Of a DNA stretch of 64,000 nucleotides, positions 21,968 through 33,962 are shown piece by piece. The number at the start of each line of letters is the position of its first letter. Position 1 is the stretch's first letter. Made by a program: the position numbers and the translations under genes. Where the stretch lies: contig NSJX01000012.1 of assembly GCA_002286715.1 (NCBI GenBank), forward strand, positions 62,001-126,000, written 5' to 3'. The notes beneath the pieces are model-generated. The model saw only the letters and a program-made list of their open reading frames with translations, searched no databases and was not told where the DNA came from. The DNA comes from Dentipellis sp. KUC8613 (Eukaryota > Basidiomycota > Agaricomycetes > Russulales > Hericiaceae).

Positions 21968-24406
21968 TCATTGCACCTCTGCCTCATCCCACACAACTCT
22001 CCACCCCCATCGGAGGGCACTCCCGCGCCCAGGCGCCGATACGCTGAAGACGCGCTCGCGCCCTGCGCCAAGTGCGCCTGCGCTGCCGGGTACGCCCTCC
22101 CACCGTACTGCACGGTCGCGGCATACGTGGGCCAGTGCGAGTAGTCGCAGGTGGGTCGGGTTGCCGACCGCGCGCGCGCGAGCGTAGCACTCCGTCGCTG
22201 AGTCGGGTCCCACAGGGAATGATGCGGCATACGGGAAGCGAGGTAGTGTAGGGGACATAGAAGGGAAGTGAACCGGGGGAGGCGATGGAGAGGGGGAGGT
22301 CCGCGAGGGCGACGGGGTAGACGGGGGCATAGATGCGGCGGTCATGTCTCGCAGAGGGAGAAGCAAGAACGGGTAGGCCCCCTGCTCGTCTCGCGCGGAC
22401 GACGGCAACGCGCCGTCGTGCGCGAGGAAGGCGCGCACATCCTCCCTGCGCACGCGACCACCGTCCTCGGGTTCAAACGGCGGGCGCCACCCGCGCACGG
22501 CCCGCTCGAGCTCGCGCACGCACACCTCGTCCGGCTTGCGCGGCTCTGAGACGTCAGGTGCCATCACGGACACGTACGCGTGCTGCATTGTGCGTGCCAG
22601 CCGCGCTACGGCTGCGAGAGGGCCGGGCAGCATATCATGCTTCGTCTCCGAAACATCGGGGACAGCCAGCGGCGCCTGTGGTTCGACGGTGGGCGTCGGC
22701 GGCGGCGAAGGTGCGTCGGTGGACCCGACCCCGAGAGGCGATTCCTCTACCTCTACTGCGATGAAGCAGTGCGCGCGGCCGTTGCCAGTCACGCGCCCGC
22801 AGGAATGGCGCGGCTTCGGGGCGAGGGGGTCCGGTGGGGGTGGTATGTCCGGGACGGCAGGGGGAGACGTGGGAGCAGCGGCAGTAAATGGAAGGGAGAG
22901 GACCGAAAGCCAAGACGTTGTGCGCTGTGTCGCGCTCAAGTAGGCCGAAGGCGATGGCGAGGGACTCGGCTGAGGATACGGGTATGGAAGACATGCTTCC
23001 TCGCACGCCTTGCAACCTGCGCCGGAGACTCTCCTCTTCGTCTTCTGCTTGGGCCGGTCCGATTCTTGACTTTCCGTGTCTGTGCACAGCCCGAGGAGGA
23101 CGCGATGACTCCTCTTGACGCCAGCTCCTGTCTCGTCGAGGTCGATGGGGAACAGCTTTCCGCGCATCCGGCCAAGTACGTCCTCGAAAGCAATCGTGCG
23201 ACCGTTTGAGGTGGAAACGGGAACAGAGGCCGGATGGACACCGGAAGGCGAGGGGAAGGATGCGATCTCGCGCCGCGCCCGCGAACCGCCCTTGAGCTGG
23301 GCAGCTCTCACAGAGGGCGGAGAGGCAGACATGGGAAATGCATAGGTGAAGGGCTCCTCGGTGCGTATACGCTGCGGCGTAGGCGGGGTCACGGAGGCGG
23401 CTTTAGGCCGGTACGAAAACCGAGACCCGTACGCACCATAGCCGTACCCGCCCCGCCGCTCGCGCTCTTCACGCTCCTTCTTGATACGCTCGAGCTCCTT
23501 CGCTCGCAGCGCACGCTCCTTCTGCTCCTCCTCCAGCCTCGCGCGTTCCTGGAGTACCCGCACGCGCTCCTCCCGGACGCGCGCGCGAGTGGACGTCCAA
23601 ACTTCTTCTGCTCGCTCTAGAGCTTTCCGCCTGCGCTCCTCCCGTTGCTTCCTCAAGCGCTGAGCCTTCTCCGCGCTTTCCCGCTCCTCCCTGGCCTGGC
23701 GATAGTCCTTGCCACCGACAAATGCAAACAGGTCGTCCGGTGGCGCGAACACAGCACAGATGTCATCTTCTGACACGTCCCATATTCTGGGATCTGAGTC
23801 AGACGTAGGTACGATACCTTGCAGTTTGAGATACAGGACGCGAGCGAGCTGTGGATTAGACAACGCGTACGCGTCCTGTATCTCGTCTTGGAGCGTGCGC
23901 GGTCGGGGAGGGAGTGGGTCATGCGGGCCGGGTAGAGAATGTGGCGGAGATGGCGGCGTCAGGGGGCCCGCGGAGGATGAGGCGGTGGGCGGGGAAATGG
24001 AGGAACATGACGCGGATGTGGAAAGGGACGCGGGTGGCGGCGGGGACGGCAAGTGGGGCGCCGGCTGTGGCACGCGTGTGCGTGAGCGCGACTTGGGCCG
24101 TGGCCGCGGAATGGAGGGTAAGCGAGAAGGGCCTTCCTGCTTCTCGACGTTGAGCACCCTGACGGGGGGTGGACGCGAGTGCGAGAGAGACTTCTTCCGC
24201 GGGGGCTGGGGGAGGGTGCGGGCGAACTCGCGTGCACGCTGGCGCTCCTCGGAGGCCTGTCGGGCGAGTGCGACCGGGGAGACTTCATGCGAGCGACCGC
24301 GGGGGTAGAGATGGGCAAATGACTTGGAGGAGTAGGAGTAGGCCAGGTGTTTCTGGCCGTGACGAGGTCTATCGCGGCGTGGCTGGTATGTTTGTGCAGC
24401 GAGCAT
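21968..24406 (-). CDS. Unrecognised 812-aa protein with central charged coiled coil
   Basis: A single uninterrupted frame of 812 codons, unusual in this intron-rich window. Start MLAAQTYQPRRDRPRHGQKH. Residues 1-180 are basic and Pro/Ser-rich. Residues about 180-235 look folded (LQDEIQDAYALSNPQLARVL...LKLQGIVPTSDSDPRIW). Residues about 235-325 form a strong Arg/Glu coiled coil (repeating REERVRVLQERARLEEEQ type). The remainder is low complexity, with local conserved-looking patches (FEDVLGRMRGKLFPIDLDE). It ends in a Cys/Trp-containing tail. No known domain. The segment around 180-235 is the best bait for a profile search. G/C-ending codon use and length make this a real gene. Confidence 0.7.
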   Translation of the reverse strand: MLAAQTYQPRRDRPRHGQKHLAYSYSSKSFAHLYPRGRSHEVSPVALARQASEERQRAREFARTLPQPPRKKSLSHSRPPPVRVLNVEKQEGPSRLPSIPRPRPKSRSRTRVPQPAPHLPSPPPPASLSTSASCSSISPPTASSSAGPLTPPSPPHSLPGPHDPLPPRPRTLQDEIQDAYALSNPQLARVLYLKLQGIVPTSDSDPRIWDVSEDDICAVFAPPDDLFAFVGGKDYRQAREERESAEKAQRLRKQREERRRKALERAEEVWTSTRARVREERVRVLQERARLEEEQKERALRAKELERIKKEREERERRGGYGYGAYGSRFSYRPKAASVTPPTPQRIRTEEPFTYAFPMSASPPSVRAAQLKGGSRARREIASFPSPSGVHPASVPVSTSNGRTIAFEDVLGRMRGKLFPIDLDETGAGVKRSHRVLLGLCTDTESQESDRPKQKTKRRVSGAGCKACEEACLPYPYPQPSPSPSPSAYLSATQRTTSWLSVLSLPFTAAAPTSPPAVPDIPPPPDPLAPKPRHSCGRVTGNGRAHCFIAVEVEESPLGVGSTDAPSPPPTPTVEPQAPLAVPDVSETKHDMLPGPLAAVARLARTMQHAYVSVMAPDVSEPRKPDEVCVRELERAVRGWRPPFEPEDGGRVRREDVRAFLAHDGALPSSARDEQGAYPFLLLPLRDMTAASMPPSTPSPSRTSPSPSPPPVHFPSMSPTLPRFPYAASFPVGPDSATECYARARAVGNPTHLRLLALAHVCRDRAVRWEGVPGSAGALGAGRERVFSVSAPGRGSALRWGWRVVWDEAEVQ

Positions 24407-27400
24407 CGCGTGGGGACATGAACTGGGAGTAGAGTTAGTGCGAAAACAGCAAAAGAAAGGAGGGACATGCCTTTATGGACTTTAGAGAAGTCGGGAGAGG
24501 GGAGGGGCGGAAAGAAAGGGCAGAAGGGCGAAGGAGGGGCGGGACATAAGTATGGACGGATAAGTGCTGATGGCGACGGACTGTTATCTCCCAATCGCGG
24601 CCTCTTGTCCTCAAATCAACACGTGTAAATACGCACCCACCGCAAGGCGCAGCGCCTGCCCCGATCCCGTTCCTTTGGCTGCCACGCCGCGCTGCCACGC
24701 CGCTCACTCGTCCTCGTATGTTCCTCCCGTACGCCTCCCACCTATCTTTGTTATCCCCCGCCTCCGTCTCTCGTCCTCTCACAATACCCCGACATTAATC
24801 GTATCCTGCGTCATGTCTCTGATACACATCATGCGCTCGTCTCAGCCTCGCCTTCCATATCTCCATCTCACCCACAGCCAACACTCACGCCAACGCCAAC
24901 AGCTGCTCTTTGTCCATCTCGTTTCATCCCCAACACGGTCATCAACAACTCTCTTGTTCCGCCACTCGTCCGCGCACTCCTCGCCTTGTCTGCCCAATCA
25001 AGCGACGAATACAGTCGGACGAGGGCCCACGCATACCCCATCGATCCGGCGCCAGCTGTCTTAGCCGGTCTCAGTAGGCTTACCTCCGCCCCGGGCGTGT
25101 CCTTCCGTTCGAGGCAGTCATACTGCAGCGTGTCCCCGCCAGCGCCTTCGCCACCTCCGTGCCTCGAACCGCACCCGCAGCCCCGCGCCTTCGCGCCTTC
25201 TCCCGCCACGCAGCAGCCACTCCTCCCCGCCCTTCCGGTCCGAGCTATCTCAACCCCGCAGCCAAGAACCTCCCCATCGTCCATAAATCTATCCTATCCC
25301 TCCCTATCTCGCCGCCTCATGCCTCGTCTCTGTCAAACACCCGTCCCAATCCCTTTCTTCCGCGCAGCACTGCCTATCGCACGAGATCGTCGATGCCACA
25401 ACACCGCGCCTCTATCTCTTTGTCTCGAACCCGCGCACGGTCATGGGTCTCCCCCGCAGACGTCACAAAGCCTGAGTCCTCCTTTGTACTGACATCACCA
25501 TGACTGTGGCCTTTCATCTATCATTCAGGCTCGCTTCTGTGATTGTGCGGTATCTGGGACAGGGGGGGCAATGCGATTGGGACTTGACGGGCACGTTGTG
25601 GACCATGAGTTCGCTTGGAGACATCTAGGCCGGCTCGCCTTGCTACTGATACGGCATAGTGGAACAGTTCTCTTTCATCCCGCATCTGTATCTGTATTGG
25701 TCGACAATCAGAGAATCCCTGCGACCATCTCGTCCCCGTCTCCGGTTTCCCCATGCTCCGTTCTGTGCGTTGCTGCTAATGGGACATCGTTCCAGAAGAC
25801 AAAGCCGACAAGGCGAGGCAACTCTGATCCACTCACTCGCCAGCGATTTCGTGTGGTGATGACGTTACGCCGAAGCAGCCGGTATTCTCTGCTGCAGCAT
25901 GTAAGTGCCGACGGGCCCTCGGGCTCGGATATAGCTGCGATGCACCCACGATGCCCTTCACCCTGAATCTGATCATGCATGCCGCGCCCGTAGGCGGCGC
26001 AGAACCAGAAGCAGAACAAAGCAATTCGCACCGCACCCGACGCCTGCGATCCGTGTGGGCAGAACGTCGGCTGTGCAGCCGCGACGCAGCCAGCACATCC
26101 ATCCCATCGACACAACCAACAAACGCTCCCAAGACCTCCACGAGGCATCGCGACGTCATGCGGAATTTCGGTCGTGTGCAGCGCGCGTGCCTATCATGGA
26201 GGCAGGCAGCCGCTGGCGGCTATCGAGATCCTGTACGCACATGTGCAGCTGATCCCTCGCGCTTCCCGGTTCCCATCTCAGGCGCAGGCATCGCGATCTT
26301 CGAGGCTGCCGCTTAGGCCTGACACTTTAGCGTCTTTAGAGGCAACGATGACGATGACGATGGCGCGGGCGCTCGATGCCATCTGCGTGTGCTCGGGATC
26401 AGTGCCCGATTGGGCTCCAACACCAGCACCTGTGCTCTGCGGTTATAGAGGATACTCGTATTAGAGCTCGCCTCGCTGCGTTATCTCGCCATCCTACTAC
26501 GCCGGCGATCCACAGCAGCCACAGCCGCAGCGCGCAAAACTTCTAGCCTGCAGACTCCAAGCGAGCCTGCGCGGTTGCACTTGGGCTGGCCAGCGGTTAG
26601 CGGTCACCCGACCCAACCCAATGATGCTGCGTCGACTCCGACTCGTCATGTCAGTGGTTCTGCGCCTCAGACCTAGACTGCGAGTCAGAACCCCGCCCCG
26701 ACGCCGCAGGGGGCTTCTCAGGCCCGGGGGTGCCTTCGTTCATTATCCATTATCTGCGGCTGCACACACACGCCCTCCGGATCATGCACACGCCCACGCA
26801 GCTGCGCTCCATCTCCACCGTGCGCGCCGGATCTGATCTGCAAGCTGTTACTTGCTACTTGTTGCTTGGGACTTGGGACTTGTGATCTACAGCGCCGGCG
26901 GCTACGATGACATTGAGTGTCCTGTCGCTCTGCCTTGCGCGTTCTAGAGGCGTTTATGTGCTTTCTAGACTCCAGTTGTGAAGGGAGGACGAAGCCGCGC
27001 ACTTGAATCTTCGCAGAAGTGCAGAAGCACCAAGACATGTCAACAGGATCGATGGTGGCACCGGTCACTGGATGCTGCTCCAGCCACAGCCTGAGGCAAC
27101 CGGGCCTCTTCCTCTTCCTGCGCGTCCGCGCCTGCGTCTGCTCCCGCTCGCCTATAATACCAAGCCCTGACCGGCACAGGACCGGAGAAGCCGCCCACGA
27201 CACACCTCCGGCCTCGAGCTCGTGCGTGTGCGCGTGCGCGTGCGCGTGCACTCCAATCAGAATCCAGGACGCGCGCCGCCTCGTGTTTGTTGACGCACTC
27301 GCGCTCGCGCGTGCGTCTGCTAGAGCGGCCCTGGCACCGGTGTTCCGACCCCTTGCGTCGGCGGCGGAGGCTGCTGGTGATTACGATCTTCTCCTTCTCA

Positions 27401-29509
27401 GTCCCTCCTCAATCAACTGCGTGCCAAATCGTAAATCATCTGCGCCTGTTCGCATATGCAGATCGGATTACGTTCGCGTCCGGTTCGGATGCAGCGCTCG
27501 AAAATGGGTATGTGCTGGTACGAGCTCAGAGTTGTTGAAAGTAGTGCTCTGTCTCGTACGATTGTGGTGGTGGGGAGTGGTGCGAGGTGGTTCAGAGCTC
27601 GAGCTGCGCCGGTACGATTCATCTCCGGATTCAAGATTGGAGGTCTGACGCGCGTATAGACATATGTAGGCCATTGCGAATGGCATTAGGCTTCCGTAGG
27701 ACATATGGCCTTCGCGGCATACAGCATACAGTCTACGGCATACAATAACACAATCCATTACACACCTTACTCAGGACATGTCAATACATGTATCATTACG
27801 GCCATCTTGCAGTTGAACGTTGAACGATTGTGCTTCCCTGTTCTCTGCAGTTACGGCATACTCGCGAGCGTAATTCTACTCGGAGGAAGAGACGCGCGCC
27901 GCCGGCATCTGCCACTAGACGCATATGCTTACTTCCCTGCGCGTTGTGCAGCGAAGGACGCGCGCGTCGGCTCCGCGCGCTGCTGGGCCGAGCATTGCGG
28001 ATGGGTTACATACAAGCTGTAATCCCGACGGTTTACACGGACCATGACGCTGACGCTGGCTCTAGCAATCCTTCGGACGCTTTGGCATTGATATCCAACG
28101 TCCAGGTCCATATCTACAGCACCCAAGGAGCCCTCACTTGATTCGGAACAGCAACGTATTGTACACCGGTGCGTCTTTCCATTCTAAGCCTCCTCTAACG
28201 TATGCTAAGAATAATTCTAGGAAACGGCGGTTGCTTGTTCGCCTACAAGCCTCTGTATGGCGGTAGACGAACAAGCCTCCCGCGGCCCTGATACACCTTG
28301 ACACTGACAGTAACTTCCTCGGTCCGAGCACCTCGCGTTCCGTGTCGTACGTCGCACGCTTATATCCTCCGTACCTCCATACAAACCCTGGGATGCCGCC
28401 GGCGCTAGAGCTGACGCGTCTCTGAGTTCTAGTCCAGCTCAAGTCTATTCGCTGTGCAATGTGTGATGTTGGAACGTTAACCAGACACTCAGTAACAGAT
28501 GCGGAAGGCTGCACAGAGTCATCTCGACAACCAGGTCTCGGGCGGTAGGTTCGACACCCACATCAGCCGTGTTTCGCTTCCGTGGTAAGTCTTATCACGG
28601 CTGACAACTGTACGTTACATTCTGACTCTGGCCAGGTCGCACAACGCGCACTGGCACGCCGGAGCCACGCTTTGCATTCAGGTTGACAGAGGCACAGCAT
28701 GCAGGCATTCCGCAGCAATGCTCCGACACACGGCTCATATCTCAATGTTCGCGGCCTACGACCTCCATGTATCATCATGGCTCGCGACGCACAATCCACG
28801 ACCCACGTTCAAACTGTCTGCGGATGATTAAGACGACAGCGGCATGCACTCGTACTGCAGCTGTACATGCTCCATCCGTGTACTCGCAGCGCGATAGCCA
28901 GTGAGTCAGGGTCAGTGCTGTCCAATGCCTTTATCTTCAGCGCTCATTCTGTGATCGGAATGTGTTGCGCAGGGCTCGCAGGACCCAGGCGGCCCAGGAC
29001 GGACCGCGACACTCACACAATTTATCATGCGCTGACGTTTCTTAGACGTCCATTTCCTAGCTGGAGGGTGCTCGATGCCACATTATAAGTGGCGTCCCAG
29101 TGTCGCTGGATGGTTGCGGTCTATCGATGCCTCTTCGCGGGCTGGAAACGTCGGCGGCACCCACACACGCCGCGGCCTGTGGCTCCAGAACTGCAGCGCA
29201 GGCTATTCTATCGCCTCTTCTTTCATTAATCTCCTACAGGCAGCAACACGTTCACCGCCGGCCAGCTCGAACAGGCAGCTGCGTTGCCGCGTTGGCCATT
29301 TTATTCCAAGCCAGTTCCGAGCCTCGATGAATGGGGATGGCACGTGTACAATCTCGTGCCGATGTCCTATATCCAACTTGTATCGATCCATGAAGACTAT
29401 AGGGTTCAAACGGAGCGCGGATGGAGTCTGAGGGCGACTAAGAACATGGTTGAGGCCCTCTTATCGCGGCCGTCTAGAATCAGCTCTCCATCGCTACCCA
29501 CCCCATACG
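24407..29509. other. Gene-poor 5.1-kb stretch
   Basis: No gene can be supported. From about 24630 to 25492 one plus-strand frame has no stop for about 287 codons. It contains plausible strings (YPDINRILRHVSD; FIPNTVINNSLVPPLVRAL) but no ATG before 24986 and no splice model that I trust. The rest shows only overlapping random frames. A GTGCGC-type simple repeat lies at 27223-27249. This may be degraded coding sequence, long UTRs or non-coding transcription. Confidence 0.35.
27223..27249. repeat. (GCGTGC)n simple repeat
   Basis: About four and a half copies of a GCGTGC unit in the gene-poor stretch. It has Z-DNA-prone alternating purine/pyrimidine composition. Confidence 0.7.
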
Positions 29510-29867
29510 ATGCCCGCCGCTCAACCTGACCATCAAGGTGGGGTATTTCGTCGAGGGTTTGCGTACCGGAATTCACCATCGCATACATAGACTTCATCCG
29601 TGCACTCAACAATCACCTCCAAATGATTGGGACTGCCCAAAATCTCCAATGGTCCAGTACAGTCTTTCCAGCCCATGCCCCGGTTCACCATGTCAATGCC
29701 ATCTGTGGGTCTTTCTCATCGTGATACCACCAGCTGTTGAAATCCTGAATATTTCTTCGATAGACAATGGGCAGGTGATTGCAACAGGAACTGCACCTTC
29801 CAAGATACGTGCCAAACAAATTGCTGCTGCCCAAGCTCTCGCGTATCTCCAAACCGTGGAGTCTTAA
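29510..29867 (+). CDS. Small single double-stranded RNA-binding domain protein, 81 aa
   Basis: Three exons (29510-29537, 29591-29704, 29764-29867) with introns GTGGGG...ACATAG (53 nt) and GTGGGT...GATAG (59 nt) give 81 residues. The whole protein is one dsRBD: an N-terminal helix (FIRALNNHLQMIGTAQNLQW), the beta strands with HHVNAIYDNGQVIATGTAPS, then the hallmark RNA-contacting helix start (SKIRAKQIAAAQALAYL; family KKxAK..AA..AL..L). Both splice joins fall inside the fold and restore it exactly, which is strong evidence for the model. There is no helicase, RNase III or kinase domain, so this is a stand-alone RNA binder. Role unknown. It is isolated in a gene-poor region. Confidence 0.8.
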
Positions 29868-32268
29868 AAAATGATCACGTTGTGGTGAGAAGCCTTCTTC
29901 CAGAGAGTGACGATTGCAATTGAGCTGACTGCAACACAGCTTGCCCGGTGTCCATTCCGTTCGGAGGGAAATATGTATCAGCAAAACAGACAATGCTTGA
30001 TAGCACATCCACAATTTTTCGAGAGCCCACATCGACAAGTGCACCGAAGTCTTGAGAGATTATGGATGTGCTATCATGCACTGCCTGGGTCCAATCATCA
30101 GTATCGGCAGTATCATTCGTTACGATACACATATCTCCAAAAGCATGTCCGTACCAGGCGTAGTGAGAATCCTCACGTATGTTGTGCTGTAAGCTTTCAA
30201 TGCGATGAATGAAAATAGTAACACCCGTGCGGCAAGCCGGGCGTCTCGGTCGACTTCATTACAGAGACTGACATTTACAGTATGTATATCTAACAGCCCG
30301 CCTTTCAGTCGACCCAACAAAGCCTACGACTGGCACTAGCACCAACACAGACGTGCACAATCCCGGAAACCACATATCCGCCCAACAAAGCTTGCACTTC
30401 ATCCAGATACCAATCCCAACAGCTGTCCTCGCGCGATCATCGTGCTCCAAATGAAGACTCCGCGGCGTTACCATATACTCGAGTACATTCATAACCACAC
30501 AATCGCGAGACGCCCCCGAGCAATTGCACCACACCAGACGCCGTGCCGCGCCGCGTCCCAATCTCGACTCTGTTCCAATACCGAATGGTCTGTGATTCTC
30601 AGGGGCGTCATAGCTATAACACTGGGCGACTGAATGCACCTACATACAGTAGGCGCGAAGATGGCCACCCACTGGCAGATAGCAAGGCGGGCATCACACA
30701 TCACGCCTCGTAGCTCGCGTCCGCCCGCAGGGGCGCGGGTAGTGTACGGGCCTGACGCTCTTCGGCTTCTGCCCGTGTCAAAGCGCACAGGCAATACCTT
30801 ACCTCCTTACCCACCGCCAGAATTTCCATGCCAACCACGCACCCACCTATACCCACCGCATCTGCATCCAGGGGCTCTCGAGCTCCCAAGCCCAAGATCC
30901 AGACGCGCCCTGCAGAGCTGATCAAACTCAAAACCTACTTGAAGCAGATGGGCACTGCGCCTTGCGAGCCGCACCGTCCGCAACGGGCAGCGCGCCCACG
31001 GCCGCCACGCGCGCAGGTGCGTTCTGTGGGAGCCGCGGCGCCGGGGGCTGTTGCGCCCGGTGATGTGCAGGCCCGTCGCATCTGGATATGGCGCGCCCCT
31101 CGACGGTGCACATGGCGCGATGCGCCGTGCGGAGCCGCAGTGCCAGCGGGCGTACCGCGTACCGAGCAGAGAAGCGCACGGCGCCTGGCCATGGATGCAA
31201 TTGGGTATCAGTATTGTCTGCGAGCGGCATGGCGCGATGGTTTAGCAGCGCAGGGGCGGGACAGAGGCGCAAACTCTAAGTCTATTAGACGCATGTGATA
31301 CTTGGGTCGATAGCTAGCTCACAGGCGCACGCGAGTGGATACTTGACTGATGCTCCTGGTACACGATACACGGTTGTCAAACCCGCTGATCTACAAAACT
31401 GTGGGCAAGGGTGAATCGCTATCCTAACGAACCCAAGAATACGAACGCACGGGAGACATCTATTCATACACAGTTGCTGTTGAGGAAGAACGATCTGCGC
31501 AGGAGGTCCATCGGGGTATGCTCGACAAGAATGGCAGAAGGCGGTCGAGATCCGAGGCACGTTTGCCGGCGACCTCAGCGTCGGCATCTGTGAGGCAAAT
31601 TCCGAAGGTATTACAGAATCAAGGATAAGGGTAGTTATCCGCCAGCCAGTGCGCGGGATCGTGGAACGTGTTATCAAGGTTTAAGGTTGGCGGCGCATGA
31701 CAGGCGGTGGCTACCCGAACAGAGATGCCGGTGAGAAGGAGTCATCTTTTATAATCAACGCTACAAACCAAAGGCCGAGATGGGAACAGAATAGCCTGAG
31801 ACAATATCGAAGACGAAGACAACAGCAGAAGAGATGAGAACGCCGCAAGATGAACGACATCCGTAACGGAAGAGGATGCCTTTCGAACTCGTCCTGGCTG
31901 ATCGGTGTTGACGTAAGAATCATACTGAGAAGCGCCGTACTCTGAGGGAAGAGGCCATGAGAATCAATGGTGGAGGATCGTATTGCGGCTGACGCTGGGT
32001 ATCCAGAAAAATCACGTTGAGTGCCGAGGGTGCGAGGGTGTGGGTGGAAAATAGCCAACAAAATTACGGAGATGCTACGGTTGTGGTATCGCATAGTCCA
32101 GCTGAGACGATAGAAGAGAAGAGAATGATGAACACGACTAAGACCATAGACCGGAAAGCTGGAAGCAAGAGAGCAAGTGTTTCACTGCAGTAGCTATTCA
32201 GGGTCGGATCGATACCAAGACAGATAAACGCTTGCACCTACCGAAATGAATTCACGCTAACGACGCAG
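29868..32268. other. Intergenic, about 2.4 kb
   Basis: Downstream of the dsRBD gene and downstream of the homeodomain-like gene. It contains the imperfect inverted repeat at 29987-30087. Several frames of 100-156 codons (for example 30828-31298, +; 30259-30639, -) have no recognisable family and no convincing splice context. Confidence 0.35.
29987..30087. repeat. Imperfect inverted repeat, 38-nt arms, 25-nt loop
   Basis: Arms 29987-30024 and 30050-30087 pair with 31 of 38 positions matching. The core TGATAGCACATCCA is perfect in both arms. It lies 120 bases after the stop codon of the dsRBD gene. It could be a hairpin in a 3' UTR or a chance palindrome left by a small inverted duplication. 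Confidence 0.6.
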
Positions 32269-33962
32269 CTACATCTCTCCGGTCACCGAATAAGTCCTTC
32301 TATGAGCGCGCTGCGCCCAATCTTGGTCGATGACCGGAAGGCTGCTTGTCATCTTTCTCTTGCGGCGGTGTGACGGACAGCCTGAGATGCAACGAGCCCA
32401 AATATCAGATTTGAGACCAGATTTCCTCTTGCAGGGAGACTGTATCGAAAAGCGGGTCTTCTCTAAGCCATTCTCCGCGGATAGAACCACTCTGTGAAGC
32501 ACGGGAGAGTCCAGATGTTCTTCAAGCTCCAACGGATCACCAGGATAAACGAGTTCCAAGTGGGGGAAAAGGCCCTCGAGATCGTCGGTATCAGGGTTAG
32601 AAACAAGAAGATCGTCCAAAACAAGAGAGACATCCTTTCCATCCGCAGCTGTAGGAGTTATTATTGTCGGGAGGATAGGAGGAGGTAGGTCTGGCCTAGA
32701 TCGCACTACCCAGTTCCTAAAGTCGCCGCCAGAGGGAGCCCTCTTAGAGGAGGATCCAGAGTTGGATCTGCCGTCGGAGACTAACAGACGCTCGAAATAG
32801 ATTCCGCGTTGCTTCTCCATATATAACTTGTACGTGCCGACATTCTCCTGGATGCCGACAGCGGGTCCAAGTACACCAGACATCCAGCCGTAGTAGTCCT
32901 CTCGTTCGGCCTGAGAAAGAGGGGTATTCGTTGCCTTAGATGGAGCAGTCATATCAGGGGCGGGCGCAGTCGCAGAGACAGATGCCAGGCCAGGACTAGA
33001 GACAAACGAGGAAACGGAACTTGCGGGCGTCAAGGCAGGAGTGGATACCAAAGACTGTAACTCTTGCAGCTCTACCATCCGCTCGAAAACAGGCTTAGAC
33101 CGATAAGCATAGCTAACATCGCCAAGAGCGCGTTCCAAGGAAAATGTCTCGTCCAATGGATTGGCAGCCGGCATGAAATCTGCAAACATGTCTTCTTCAG
33201 TGAGTTCGACGTGGTCCGGCGAGCTGTAAGGCTCGAAAGGTGTGATTAGGCCGTCATCATCGTCCACGTCCATACTAGCGATTGTAATGACGGGCTTTGA
33301 CGGAAGGGTCTTCGATTTGCGAGGAGCACGGGTAGTGGTAGTTTTGGAAAGAGAAGCCGTCGCTGCGGTGGCCGCCCTGCGCTTCCGCATTGCAGGCATT
33401 TTGGGACTGGGCGGGGCTGGGAGTTGCCTAGGAGGCCTGAAGCGAAACTAGATCGTCCGATGAGCGAGCACGTAAAGCATAGAAGATAAGGGCGTTATAC
33501 CTCTTGGAGGAGAGCACTCTCCTTCTTGGGGCCCTTCTCGTCCTTCAGACAGCGCAAGCCGCGACTGTGGAAGAAGTCATAGATGTGTCGCCTGTCGATG
33601 CCAAACTTGACCTGAATATCTCGACGCACACTGAACGGAGGCATCTCGATGTCGCCAGGAGTAATGTGCTTCTCGAGCTCGGCAACTAGTTCCGGCCCAA
33701 GACGTGCTGCGAGACTTTCGGGGTTGACACGACGACGTTGAGGAGGACCAGCAGCAAGCTGCGCATTTTGAAGAGACGAAGCCGCAAATGGGTCTACAGG
33801 GAAGATGTCGGTGCAAAGACGTTTTGCGTCCGGTTCTACAGTCTGAAGAACGAGGTCGCCTGTGCTACAGGTTGAGCCTGACACACTGACGGCCTCGTTA
33901 TCCAACTGCGAGAACGAACGCTTTTGAGAAAGAGCAGGAGATGATTCTGGTGTGTCTGCCAT
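32269..33962 (-). CDS. Homeodomain-like helix-turn-helix protein, 546 aa
   Basis: Two exons (33962-33501 and 33447-32269) with a 53-nt intron GTATAA...TCTAG give 546 residues. Residues about 105-145 (PPFSVRRDIQVKFGIDRRHI then YDFFHSRGLRC) resemble the second and third helices of a homeodomain-like fold, with the recognition-helix position occupied by RRHIYDFFHSR. A basic patch follows the splice join (MRKRRAATAATAS and PRKSKTLPSK). Acidic/Ser-rich regions and a C-terminal basic segment with Cys (SPCKRKSGLKSDIWARCIS) follow. Probably nuclear and possibly DNA-binding; both are inferred. It is not one of the mating-type HD proteins as far as I can see. Confidence 0.68.
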
